NCBI RefSeq assembly: GCF_021729145.1
Contig: NZ_JAJSLW010000018.1
Span: forward strand, 1-64,000
Length of the DNA: 64,000 nucleotides
From: Membranihabitans maritimus
GTDB lineage: Bacteria > Bacteroidota > Bacteroidia > Chitinophagales > Saprospiraceae
Direction: 5' to 3'
Shown: positions 25,540-34,600 of the stretch, piece by piece
How positions within the stretch are numbered: position 1 is the first letter of the stretch
Layout of the letters: every line of letters starts with the position of its first letter
Notes under the pieces: generated by a model
Told to the model about the DNA's origin: nothing
Databases searched by the model: none
What the model saw: the letters and a program-made list of their open reading frames with translations, nothing else
Program-made: the position numbers and the translations under genes

Positions 25540-27681
25540 ATGAAATACGGCTTCATTATAGTAATCTTTATTGTAGCCGTATTTTGCAGTGTATTAAAAG
25601 GACAGTCCACAACGCCAATAGAACGGCAAAGATTTAATTCGCTTCCCGAAAATCCATTCCTTCCGACTCTACTGACTTTTGAGAATAAAACCAATACAAA
25701 TTCCAATTTTCGATTAGAAGACTGGAAGCAAAATAAAAAGAAAATAAAAGAACAATACCAGTATTGGATCTCCGGATCAATTCCACCCCCCCCTTCTTTT
25801 CTTGATACCAGAATTATTTCAGAAAGGGAAGAGAACGGTGTAATAATTCGAATGATAGAACTGTATTTCGGTCCGGAGAAACAGGCTAAAATGACACTGG
25901 AATTACTAATCCCCCCTTCAGAATCCCCCCTTCCAGTATTTATGACACAATGGAATCACCGGGGATGGGCGCAAATAGCAATACGTAGAGGGTATATAGG
26001 TTGTATTTATGCCGGCGCAGATTCCAAGGATGATACTGAAAATTATTCGAATATTTATCCAGATGCCGACTTTGGCCGACTTATGAGGCGAGCATGGGGA
26101 GCTCATCGCGTAGTAGATTACTTATATTCTATACCCGAAATAGTGGATACTACTAAAATTGGTCTCACAGGTCACTCAAGAAATGCAAAACAATCACTCA
26201 TGGCTGCAGCATTTGATGAAAGAATTGATGCTGTAGTTAGCAGTAGTGGTGGGACAGGCGCCGAAAATCCTTTTAGATTTACTGACGAAAGATTTGATAA
26301 TAATCCGATAGAAGAAATTACGCGAAAAAACCCTTCATGGTTTCACCCCCGGATAAAACTGTTCATTGGCAAAGAACACAAACTTCCAATTGACCAACAC
26401 TCCCTGATGGCCCTGATAGCCCCCAGGGGGTTAATGCTGAGTTCTGCTATTACCGAAGGACAGGGAAATCCCTGGGCTATTGAAAGAGCCTATAAATCTG
26501 TGAAAAAAGTGTATAATTTTCTCGATGCTGAAAATCACATAGCCATTAACTTGAGAGGAGGAAGACATGCCACAGCAGCCCGTGATATCGAAGATTTTAT
26601 AGATTTTTTCGATTTTATTTTTGGCCGCTCCGACAAGCAGCCGAAAAATGAATTATTCTACGATTATTCTTTTGATAAATGGCAAATAAATACGGGGGAA
26701 TCCTTTGAAAGACGGCCTACGTTTGATCAATCAGATGAATCCATACAAAGTATAAGGAAAAGATTAAACTGGTTGTTGGGGGAAGAACCTCCCGGAATAT
26801 TAAATAATTCAGATCTTAGCTGGGAAAAAAGAAAAACAGAAGACGATTACCTGGGAGATGTCATTGGCCAGCACCGGTGGGAAGGAATGCAAAAAATGCT
26901 AATTCGGCCTTACAATTCTATAGGAGATTATCTTTGGGCGAACCTATACCTTCCGGAAAAGGTGGAAATAATAAACCATTCAATACAAGGAAAATATCCG
27001 TTGGTTATATTCTTGCATGAGTACGCTTACCCTTCTGGATACCGGAAAAAATTAACCCCTTTACTCCAACAATTAACCCGTCAGGGTTTTGCCGTAATAA
27101 CTTTTGATCAAATTGGATTTGGCACACGAATTGAAGAAGCCAAACAATTCTACAACCGTTATCCAAAATGGTCCCTTATGGGTAAAATGGTAGCGGATAC
27201 GAGAAATATAATCAATGATGCCTCTCAAAGAATTTCATTTATTGACACGGAAAAAGTATACCTGTCCGGGTATAGTATGGGAGGAGCAGTCGCTTTATTT
27301 GCGGCCGCTCTGGATGATCGGATAAAAGGAGTAGCCGTATCGGGAGCCTTTGGATCTTTCAAAAGACCAGATGCTTCTATTGAAGGAAATCGCCATTACT
27401 CACACTTACACGGACTAATTCCAAGGCTTGGACTTTTTGAAGGAAAGGAATCCTACATTCCTGTGGATTTCGACGATGTTTTACAAGGTATACTTCCCAC
27501 ACCGATTATGGTAATCGCCCCTACTGAAGACAGGCATCACCCCAAAAAACATGTTGAAGAAATTACTGCATCTATACAATCAAAAAGTAATTTACAGTTT
27601 ATACAACCACCAACATATGATCATTTCTCCGAAGATATGATTCAAGACATGGTAAATTGGTTTAAAATTATTAACAATTAG
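25540..27681 (+). CDS. Two-domain alpha/beta hydrolase, glucuronoyl-esterase-like (paralogue 2)
   Basis: A 713-residue close paralogue of the preceding gene, 16 bp downstream, with signal MKYGFIIVIFIVAVFCSVLKG. It keeps all motifs: GHSRNAKQS (Ser near 210; Gly to Ala next to the nucleophile region), LPIDQHSLMALIAPRGLML, GGRHATAARD, then IFLHEYAYP, GYSMGG (Ser near 578) and TEDRHHP. Protein identity to paralogue 1 is high throughout. A nucleotide stretch around 26518-26650 is much more alike than the rest, suggesting gene conversion. Retained catalytic residues argue that it is functional and perhaps differs in specificity. Confidence 0.75.
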   Translation: MKYGFIIVIFIVAVFCSVLKGQSTTPIERQRFNSLPENPFLPTLLTFENKTNTNSNFRLEDWKQNKKKIKEQYQYWISGSIPPPPSFLDTRIISEREENGVIIRMIELYFGPEKQAKMTLELLIPPSESPLPVFMTQWNHRGWAQIAIRRGYIGCIYAGADSKDDTENYSNIYPDADFGRLMRRAWGAHRVVDYLYSIPEIVDTTKIGLTGHSRNAKQSLMAAAFDERIDAVVSSSGGTGAENPFRFTDERFDNNPIEEITRKNPSWFHPRIKLFIGKEHKLPIDQHSLMALIAPRGLMLSSAITEGQGNPWAIERAYKSVKKVYNFLDAENHIAINLRGGRHATAARDIEDFIDFFDFIFGRSDKQPKNELFYDYSFDKWQINTGESFERRPTFDQSDESIQSIRKRLNWLLGEEPPGILNNSDLSWEKRKTEDDYLGDVIGQHRWEGMQKMLIRPYNSIGDYLWANLYLPEKVEIINHSIQGKYPLVIFLHEYAYPSGYRKKLTPLLQQLTRQGFAVITFDQIGFGTRIEEAKQFYNRYPKWSLMGKMVADTRNIINDASQRISFIDTEKVYLSGYSMGGAVALFAAALDDRIKGVAVSGAFGSFKRPDASIEGNRHYSHLHGLIPRLGLFEGKESYIPVDFDDVLQGILPTPIMVIAPTEDRHHPKKHVEEITASIQSKSNLQFIQPPTYDHFSEDMIQDMVNWFKIINN

Positions 27682-27694
27682 AAAAAATATTCCA

Positions 27695-30094
27695 ATGCAA
27701 TTATCGATAAAACCTCTAGTCTTTATTACTCTTTCCACTCTAATATTAGGATTGATTTTGTCTTTTTCAAGTGATTTTCAACCGATCTACTCATCGAACA
27801 CAATGGATGACCAATCTGCTGACACAACCAAACGTAAAGAATTATTACGCCAAATTGTCAACCTTCTTCCACCCGACAGACCAGGATATGGCAGGGTATC
27901 ATACCTGGATTCGACATTCAATGACTGGCTAAAGAGAACCGGGGAACTTCCACCTGACTTTGATAAAATGCCCTCCATTCCCTCTTTACCCGACCCATTG
28001 ACAATTGATGAAGGTAATAAAAACATACCCGTAAAAACTATGGAACAATGGAAGCAAAAAAGGGAATGGATGAAAGAGCAACTTCAATATTATATCACAG
28101 GCACCTTCCCTCCTGCCCCTGACAATCTCAAATCAAAAATTATCTCTGAAAAAATGGATGGGGAGGTAAAAGTACAAATGATCGAACTTTCTTTTGGCCC
28201 AAGCCATCAAGCCAAATTAACATTGGAATTAATGATCCCTCCCGGTACTGGGCCCTTTCCGGTGTTTATGAGCCAATGGAACCACAGAGAATGGGCACAA
28301 ATTGCTGTAAGGAGAGGGTATATAGGATGTATATATGCCGGAGCAGACAGAAAGGATGACACAGAAGACTACAGTAGAATCTGGGCAGGTGAATATGATT
28401 TTACCAGATTAATGCGAAGGGCATACGGTTGTTTCAGGGCCATAGATTATTTATATACGCTTCCATTTGTTGACCGGGATAAAATTGGTCTCACCGGACA
28501 TTCCAGGAACGGAAAGCAATCCCTTATGGCTGCTGCATTTGACGAAAGAATTACAGCCGTAATCACTAGCAGTGGCGGAACAGGAGCAGAAGTACCCTGG
28601 CGATATTGCTCCCAACCTTTTGACGTAGAGGACATCGCTTTACTCGCCTGTGCTCAGCCTTCCTGGCTTCATCCCCGGCTGCGTTTTTTTATAGGCCGTG
28701 AAGAAAAACTTCCCGTGGACCAAAACCACTTCATGGCCCTCATCGCTCCCAGAGGCTTGATGCTTAGCACCGCCATAAATGAAGTTGCCAGTAACCCCTG
28801 GGGTATTGAACAAGCATATAAACAAAGCAAAAAAGTATATGATTTCCTTGGAGACTCCCAACATATTGCCGTTAGAAACCGATACGGTAAACACAGTGTA
28901 TCGGCCAGGGACCTGGAAGATTATATTGACTTTTTTGATTATGTCTTCGGACGAAGTGAATACAAACCCACGGAAGAGTTATTATACCCTTATTCCTTTG
29001 AAAAATGGAAAGAACGCACGGGCGAAGATATTGATCCAATGGATTTCCCCGATCGTTCCAAATCAAAATCCATACTGAAGAATGAAGAAAATAATATCTC
29101 TTCAATCACACAATGGGAAAAAGAAAGGAAAAATATCAATAAAACAATACAATGGATCCTCGGTGAAAAACCGGCAGGCGTTACCAATCCCGGCCCTGGA
29201 ACCATTAAAAACCGGGGGCGGGGGGAAGAAAGTTTTGGTCATTTTTTACAACGCCCCGAACCAACTGAGAAAATGGGAAAAATGCCTGTAAGTCCATATG
29301 ACGGTTTCGGAGATAATTTATTCGGGTACCTTTATTACCCTAAAGATAAAGTGGTCAAAAACGCCAAATTACCTGTTATTATTTATCTCCATGAATTTGA
29401 TTATTCCAAAGGATTTACGTCCATGGGATTCGATCATGAAATTCAGTCGTATTTCGAAACACTGGTCGATAAAGGATTTGCTGTTTTTTCTTTCGATATG
29501 CTGGGCTTCGGAAATCGAATTGAAGAAGGAAGCAGGTTTTATGAAAGGTATCCCCGATGGTCTAAAATGGGTAAGATGGTCACCGACGTACAAAGTGCTG
29601 TAGATGCTCTCTCCAATATGGATGAAATAGATGAAAATAATATTTATGTTACCGGGTATTCACTGGGCGGAACAGTAGGATTATTAGCTACTGCCATTGA
29701 TGAAAGAATAGCAGGGGTAGCCTCTTCTTCGGGATTTGTGCCCTGGCGAACCCCCGTATCAGGTAGCTCTTTGGAAAGTGTAAAGGCCTACTCTCACTAT
29801 CACGGTTTATTACCCCGATTAGGCTTTTTTATAGGTCAGGAAGGTCATATTCCCGTAGACTTTAATGAAATAATAGCTAGCATTGCCCCGCGCCCCGTAC
29901 TGATTGTTGCTCCAAGCCTTCAAAAAAATAAAAGGATAGAAGATATAGAGAACACTGTCCTACAGGCGGGAGAAATTTTTCAACTTCAGGAAAAGTCAGG
30001 CAATCTGCAGTTCGCCAGCCCTGAAGACTATGACCGATTTGCCGAAAGAGAACGAAAATATATTTACAAGTGGATCTCTGGACTAGAGGAGTAA
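27695..30094 (+). CDS. Two-domain alpha/beta hydrolase, glucuronoyl-esterase-like (paralogue 3)
   Basis: A 799-residue, more divergent third paralogue, 13 bp after the second. A longer N-terminus (about 60 extra residues with SYLDSTFNDWLKRTGELPPD) follows the signal. Domain 1 has GHSRNGKQS (Ser near 268), SWLHPRL, LPVDQNHFMALIAPRGLML (Asn replaces His in the DQH motif) and YGKHSVSARD. Domain 2 has IYLHEFDYS, GYSLGG (Ser near 656) and IAPRPVLIVAPS, but lacks the DRHHP segment of the others, so its catalytic His must be elsewhere or absent. It probably ends the operon begun at fecR2. Confidence 0.72.
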   Translation: MQLSIKPLVFITLSTLILGLILSFSSDFQPIYSSNTMDDQSADTTKRKELLRQIVNLLPPDRPGYGRVSYLDSTFNDWLKRTGELPPDFDKMPSIPSLPDPLTIDEGNKNIPVKTMEQWKQKREWMKEQLQYYITGTFPPAPDNLKSKIISEKMDGEVKVQMIELSFGPSHQAKLTLELMIPPGTGPFPVFMSQWNHREWAQIAVRRGYIGCIYAGADRKDDTEDYSRIWAGEYDFTRLMRRAYGCFRAIDYLYTLPFVDRDKIGLTGHSRNGKQSLMAAAFDERITAVITSSGGTGAEVPWRYCSQPFDVEDIALLACAQPSWLHPRLRFFIGREEKLPVDQNHFMALIAPRGLMLSTAINEVASNPWGIEQAYKQSKKVYDFLGDSQHIAVRNRYGKHSVSARDLEDYIDFFDYVFGRSEYKPTEELLYPYSFEKWKERTGEDIDPMDFPDRSKSKSILKNEENNISSITQWEKERKNINKTIQWILGEKPAGVTNPGPGTIKNRGRGEESFGHFLQRPEPTEKMGKMPVSPYDGFGDNLFGYLYYPKDKVVKNAKLPVIIYLHEFDYSKGFTSMGFDHEIQSYFETLVDKGFAVFSFDMLGFGNRIEEGSRFYERYPRWSKMGKMVTDVQSAVDALSNMDEIDENNIYVTGYSLGGTVGLLATAIDERIAGVASSSGFVPWRTPVSGSSLESVKAYSHYHGLLPRLGFFIGQEGHIPVDFNEIIASIAPRPVLIVAPSLQKNKRIEDIENTVLQAGEIFQLQEKSGNLQFASPEDYDRFAERERKYIYKWISGLEE

Positions 30095-30141
30095 ATAAGA
30101 TGTGAATGATTCGGGAACTGATTATACAATTTCTCCATTAA

Positions 30142-30160
30142 ATACTTTTATAAAAAGTAT
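30142..30160. promoter_or_regulatory. Palindrome upstream of the toxin-antitoxin pair
   Basis: atactttt and aaaagtat are perfect 8-bp arms around ata. The site is 51 bp upstream of the antitoxin start and 47 bp after the hydrolase operon. Antitoxins of this class commonly repress their own promoter at such palindromes, so an operator is the first guess. A weak terminator of the upstream operon is the alternative. Confidence 0.45.
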
Positions 30161-30211
30161 CCTAAAACTCAATAATATATTTATATTTAAAAAAGTAAAT
30201 ACGTTAAAACT

Positions 30212-30412
30212 ATGTCGGTACAATATTTGACAGATCAGGATGGGAATAAAACCGCTGTACTCATATCATTGAAGGACTGGGAAATCATAAAGAAAAAGTT
30301 ACAGGAATTTCAATTCAAAGATCAAATGAAAGGGGTATTGGCCGATGTTGAAGATTTTAAAGCCGGAAATCTTGAAACTTATCCGTTGAAAGATCTCCTC
30401 GATGAGCTTTGA
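30212..30412 (+). CDS. RelB/Phd-like antitoxin
   Basis: A 66-residue protein opening SVQYLTDQDGNKTAVLISLKDWEIIKKKLQEF, the pattern of short antitoxins (beta strand with ...AVLI..DWE, then a long helix), followed by a charged tail ending PLKDLLDEL that would wrap the toxin. It overlaps the toxin gene by 11 bp, typical for type II pairs. Family naming within the RelB/Phd group is uncertain. Confidence 0.8.
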   Translation: MSVQYLTDQDGNKTAVLISLKDWEIIKKKLQEFQFKDQMKGVLADVEDFKAGNLETYPLKDLLDEL

Positions 30413-30737
30413 TATACAATTTAGCAACAGATTTAAAAAAAGTGCTAAAAAATTAGCTAAAAAATATCCGTCCTTAAAACATGATTTAGAAAAGTTGGGA
30501 AAACAGCTTTCTAATAACCCTAATCTTGGAACGCCCTTAGGTAAAAATCTTTATAAAATCAGAATTTCAATAACTGGGAAAAAACGTGGAAAATCAGGAG
30601 GTGCCAGGGTTATCACTTGCGTTATTTTCAAATCTAAAACGGTTCTCTTAGCGGACATTTATGACAAAAAGAGGTTTGATACTATTGATGAAAATCAAAT
30701 CTTACAGAACCTTATACAAGAGGGGTTTGGTTTATGA
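30402..30737 (+). CDS. RelE/ParE-family toxin
   Basis: A 111-residue basic protein with RelE-superfamily features: SNRFKKSAKKLAKKYPSL helix pair, GTPLGKNLYKIRI, ARVITCVIF strand and a C-terminal LLADIYDKKRFDTI strand and turn. Members are either mRNA interferases or gyrase poisons; residues visible here do not decide. Overlap with the antitoxin gene and the palindrome upstream support a complete module sitting between the esterase and sulfatase blocks. Confidence 0.85.
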   Translation: MSFDIQFSNRFKKSAKKLAKKYPSLKHDLEKLGKQLSNNPNLGTPLGKNLYKIRISITGKKRGKSGGARVITCVIFKSKTVLLADIYDKKRFDTIDENQILQNLIQEGFGL

Positions 30738-30822
30738 TCAAATTCCGGGATCGTCCCTTTAAACAAGAGCGAATTATGAAAATTGCCGTATTTTCTTTCC
30801 TGCTAAAGCATTTTTTTGAATT

Positions 30823-30840
30823 TTGATTCAATCGAATCAA
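30823..30840. promoter_or_regulatory. Palindrome before the sulfatase block
   Basis: ttgattc (30823-30829) and gaatcaa (30834-30840) are perfect 7-bp arms with spacer aatc, 32 bp upstream of the sulfatase ATG chosen at 30873. It may be an operator for the sulfatase transcription unit. It would lie in coding sequence if the upstream ATG at 30816 were used, which supports the later start. Confidence 0.4.
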
Positions 30841-30872
30841 TGTATTTACCTTATCTATTTGTATTATATAAT

Positions 30873-32204
30873 ATGAAACGTAACTTATTCTACAGACATT
30901 TCCCATTTCAGGTCTGCTTATCGGTGTTTATACTTTTATTCACATTTACCGTAAAGTCAGTTGCGCAGGAAAAACCTAACATCATCCTTATTATGGCCGA
31001 TGATTTAGGCTATGAGACCCTCGGGTGCTATGGAAGCGATGATTATAATACACCGAATCTCGATAAAATGGCCGATGAGGGCATGTTATTTGAAAATTGC
31101 CATTCAATGCCTTTGTGTACACCTTCCCGTGTCCAAATAATGACAGGGAAATACAACTTCCGAAATTATGTTGGTTTCGGTATCCTTGACCCTAAGGAAA
31201 AAACCTTTGGGCACAGAATGCAGGAAGAGGGTTACAAAACCTGTATAGCCGGTAAATGGCAATTGTATGGGAATGACGTACAGCGAAAATTGGTTAACGG
31301 CAAATTAGGAAGTCTCCCCGATCAGGCGGGATTTGATTCTTATAGCCTCTGGCAGGTGAAAGACCGAGGATTTCGCTACAAAAGCCCTACTATAGATACA
31401 AAAGAAAAAGGACTGCAAACCTATCCCGGTGAATACGGACCGGACCTGTTTGTTGATTATATTGAAGATTTTATGGAAACAAATCAGGATCATCCATTTT
31501 TCGTATACTATCCTATGTGTATTACACACGATCCATTTTTACCAACACCCTTTTCAAACGGATTCAATAGTTACGATCCGGAAAAAAGAACCAATGATGC
31601 CAAATATTTTGGAGAAATGGTCAATTATATGGACCACCTTGTGGGACGGATAATTAAAAAGGTGGAAAGCCTGGACCTTTCGGAAAATACCTTGATATTA
31701 TTTGTTGGAGACAACGGTACTGACAGGGATGTTACCTCGAATTTCCAGGGCCAAAAACTAAAAGGGAACAAGGGATACACTAATGATTTGGGTACACATG
31801 TGCCCTTAATTGCAAAGTGGCAGGGAACGATTGAACCGGGCGTAGTAAATTCACACCTTATTGATTTCACAGATTTTGTACCTACTCTACTGGATGTCTC
31901 AATGAGTGAAATAAACCGCAATCAGCTGATATTGGATGGAATAAGTTTTTTCCCACAATTAAAAGGCGAAAGAAAAGCTGAAACTCGTGATTGGATTTTT
32001 TGCCATTACGCACCCAATTGGGGAAAGTTTGAACCGAGGAGGTATGTCTTTGATACCCAATTAAAACTATATGAAAACGGAGAGATTTATGATTTATCAA
32101 AAGATCTTTACGAAACCACCCCAATCCATAAATCTCACCTTGGTCGTAAACAACTGAAAAAAATAAAAACTTTCGAATCGGTATTAGCCAAAATGAATAA
32201 TTAA
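30873..32204 (+). CDS. Secreted sulfatase (S1 type) A
   Basis: The ATG at 30873 gives 443 residues with a proper signal (ending KSVAQ) directly before EKPNIILIMADDLGYETLGCYG, the metal-binding start of S1 sulfatases; an upstream ATG at 30816 would bury the signal. The LCTPSR motif (Cys82) is the site converted to formylglycine. GKWQLYGND and FVGDNGTDRDV fit the later substrate and metal motifs. It is the first of a plus-strand block, 3 bases before the next sulfatase. Glycan O-desulfation in the periplasm is expected. Confidence 0.92.
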   Translation: MKRNLFYRHFPFQVCLSVFILLFTFTVKSVAQEKPNIILIMADDLGYETLGCYGSDDYNTPNLDKMADEGMLFENCHSMPLCTPSRVQIMTGKYNFRNYVGFGILDPKEKTFGHRMQEEGYKTCIAGKWQLYGNDVQRKLVNGKLGSLPDQAGFDSYSLWQVKDRGFRYKSPTIDTKEKGLQTYPGEYGPDLFVDYIEDFMETNQDHPFFVYYPMCITHDPFLPTPFSNGFNSYDPEKRTNDAKYFGEMVNYMDHLVGRIIKKVESLDLSENTLILFVGDNGTDRDVTSNFQGQKLKGNKGYTNDLGTHVPLIAKWQGTIEPGVVNSHLIDFTDFVPTLLDVSMSEINRNQLILDGISFFPQLKGERKAETRDWIFCHYAPNWGKFEPRRYVFDTQLKLYENGEIYDLSKDLYETTPIHKSHLGRKQLKKIKTFESVLAKMNN

Positions 32205-32206
32205 AT

Positions 32207-33658
32207 ATGAGATCAATAATTCTGATCATTGCAAGTCTGTGCAGTCTTCCCGCATTTTCGCAACAAAACGAGAAGCCCAATGTACTTTTTATTATTGCTG
32301 ATGACTTAACGACTACAGCGCTTTCCACTTATGAGAATACCCTTTCCAAAACGCCTAATATTGATAACTTGGCGGCTTCCGGCACCTTGTACACACGTGC
32401 TTACTGCCAGTATCCGGTTTGCGGTCCATCACGGGCATCTATGATGTTCGGATACTATCCTAGCGCTACCCAAACGTATGGATATGTCAGCGGACGTGAA
32501 AATATAGGCCCTGATAGAAAATCCTGGTCCCAGCTATTCAAAGACAATGGATACTATACTGCCCGCGTCAGTAAAATTTACCACATGGGGGTCCCCGGTG
32601 ATATTGAAAAAGGTTCCAATGGAACAGATGACGAAGCATCATGGAATGAACGCTTCAATAGCCAGGGTCCTGAATGGAAGGCCGAAGGGGAAGCTGAATT
32701 AGTACAAAATAATCCCTACGGATTGAACCCGCGCAAAGGAGGGAACGTAATGACCACGGTAAAAGCCGATGGAGATGACCTTGTACATTCCGATGGTAAA
32801 ACAGCTGAAAAAGCCTCTGAGCTCATAAGAAAACATAAAAATGAACCTTTTTTTATGGCCGTAGGTTTTGTGCGTCCTCATGTTCCTTTTGTAGCTCCGA
32901 AAAGCTATTTCAAACCCTATCCGCATGAACAAATGGTGCTTCCCCCTATGGTACAAAATGACTGGGACGATATACCTGAAAGAGGGATAAACTATGTAAC
33001 CAGCCTCAATGCCCAAATGTCGGAAGAACAGGAGAAGAAAGCGGTAGCAGCTTACTATGCTTCAGTAGCATATATGGATGCCCAGATAGGCAAAGTACTC
33101 AATACACTTAAAGAAGAAGGACTCGAAGACAACACCATCATTATTTTCACATCTGACCACGGATTCCATCTTGGTGAACATCGCTTTTGGATGAAAGTAT
33201 CATTGCATGAAGAATCTGTACGGGTTCCAATGATTATAAAAGTACCGGGGAAAAAACCGGGTATTTGCCATTCCTTTGCAGAGCTCCTTGATTTGTATCC
33301 TACTGTCGCTGAATTGGCCGGTTTAGAATATTCAGACCACATACAGGGAAAAAGTTTGATTGAAACATTGGAAAACCCCGCTAAAAAAGTAAGAGATATG
33401 GCTTTTTCAATGCACCGTTGGCGCGGCAAGTTTGCCTATTTAATTCGTACCGAAAAATGGGCCTATATTCAATACGATGAAGATGCATCTGGAGGTATGG
33501 AACTCTTTGATATGGATCACGACTCAAAACAATACAACAACCTGGCGCATAACCCTCAATATGCTGAAGTAGTGGAATTAATGCAAAATAAATTAAAGAC
33601 CAAATTGCAAGAAGTAAGAGAAAACGATCTGGGTATTGAGTACAGTGCAGACAATTAA
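32207..33658 (+). CDS. Secreted sulfatase B, iduronate-2-sulfatase-like
   Basis: A 483-residue protein with a short signal (LCSLPAFSQQ) followed by KPNVLFIIADDLTTTALSTYE. VCGPSRASM contains the formylglycine site Cys72. ARVSKIYHMGVPGDIEKG, VGFVRPHVPF and SDHGFHLGEHRFWMK are the pattern of iduronate-2-sulfatase-type S1 enzymes (family S1_7-like). Only two bases separate it from sulfatase A, so they are co-translated. If the name holds, its substrate carries a 2-sulfated uronic acid or a related residue; this is inference. Confidence 0.9.
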   Translation: MRSIILIIASLCSLPAFSQQNEKPNVLFIIADDLTTTALSTYENTLSKTPNIDNLAASGTLYTRAYCQYPVCGPSRASMMFGYYPSATQTYGYVSGRENIGPDRKSWSQLFKDNGYYTARVSKIYHMGVPGDIEKGSNGTDDEASWNERFNSQGPEWKAEGEAELVQNNPYGLNPRKGGNVMTTVKADGDDLVHSDGKTAEKASELIRKHKNEPFFMAVGFVRPHVPFVAPKSYFKPYPHEQMVLPPMVQNDWDDIPERGINYVTSLNAQMSEEQEKKAVAAYYASVAYMDAQIGKVLNTLKEEGLEDNTIIIFTSDHGFHLGEHRFWMKVSLHEESVRVPMIIKVPGKKPGICHSFAELLDLYPTVAELAGLEYSDHIQGKSLIETLENPAKKVRDMAFSMHRWRGKFAYLIRTEKWAYIQYDEDASGGMELFDMDHDSKQYNNLAHNPQYAEVVELMQNKLKTKLQEVRENDLGIEYSADN

Positions 33659-33705
33659 ATATACAAATATAACCCGTCGGTGCGGGATGTAAAAAAGGCA
33701 ATACC

Positions 33706-34587
33706 TTGATAAAATTAAAGATTATATTATTGGCATTGACTATTTCATGGGGCTGTACAAATCCGAATGAGTCCGAAATGTACCTCATGAGCTTTAACAT
33801 ACGCTACGATAACCCTGAAGACGGGAAAAACCGATGGTCCAACAGATTACCTATAATTGATAAATACCTTAATGGTCGTAAACCAGACATTGTGGGTATG
33901 CAAGAAGTAACCTACAGACAATTAACTGATTTAATATCCGTTTTACATGACTACCAATATGTGGGTAAAGGAAGAGAGGATGGTAAAACCAAGGGAGAGC
34001 ATACTCCTATATTTTGGAAGCAAGAAAGGTTTTCTCTGCTAGAAAATTCGCAGTTTTGGCTTTCTGAAAACCCTGAATCTATTGGCATCCCGGGTTGGGA
34101 TGCAGCATTGCCGAGAATAGTAACATGGGTAAAACTACTCGACAACCATACGAATCAATCAATATGGCTGTTCAATACGCACTTTGATCACAAAGGCATT
34201 ATCGCCAGGGATAAAAGTATTGAATTGATAAAAGATAAAATACTGGAGATTGCACCTTCCGGCCCTGTAGTGGTAATGGGTGACTTCAACATTAGAAGAG
34301 AACACCACAAATTCGGGGATTCGATATATTATCATTTAATTAATACATTTAAAGATGAAGCAGGACTGGTGCCTTCTGAAAATTACGCAAAAGAAGTTGT
34401 CAACAAAGGAACCTCCGGGAATGGGTTTGATGAAAAATGGAAGACTCGTCCCCCTTATTCCGTAGATTATATATTTACAAATGAGTACTTTAGCATCCAT
34501 ACACACAACCTAGACTATATTATAGAGGATGAAATTTTTATTTCGGACCATTGGCCTGTCACCTCACTAGTCTCACTTAAATATTAA
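33706..34587 (+). CDS. Endonuclease/exonuclease/phosphatase-family lipoprotein
   Basis: A 293-residue protein read from a TTG start, the only start that gives the signal IKLKIILLALTISWGC with its lipobox. All core motifs of the EEP fold are present: MSFNIRYDNPEDG, GMQEV, FNTHFDHKG, VVVMGDFNI, SVDYIF and ISDHWPV, including the catalytic Asp and terminal His. The family includes nucleases, sphingomyelinases and other phosphodiesterases. In this sulfatase block, a secreted phosphodiesterase acting on glycan phosphate or extracellular nucleic acid is possible. Confidence 0.88.
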   Translation: MIKLKIILLALTISWGCTNPNESEMYLMSFNIRYDNPEDGKNRWSNRLPIIDKYLNGRKPDIVGMQEVTYRQLTDLISVLHDYQYVGKGREDGKTKGEHTPIFWKQERFSLLENSQFWLSENPESIGIPGWDAALPRIVTWVKLLDNHTNQSIWLFNTHFDHKGIIARDKSIELIKDKILEIAPSGPVVVMGDFNIRREHHKFGDSIYYHLINTFKDEAGLVPSENYAKEVVNKGTSGNGFDEKWKTRPPYSVDYIFTNEYFSIHTHNLDYIIEDEIFISDHWPVTSLVSLKY

Positions 34588-34600
34588 ACACCTACGAATT

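Noticed and set aside
33706-34587. A DNA-repair exonuclease III
   Set aside because: It has a lipoprotein signal and sits among secreted sulfatases, so a cytoplasmic repair role is unlikely despite the shared fold.
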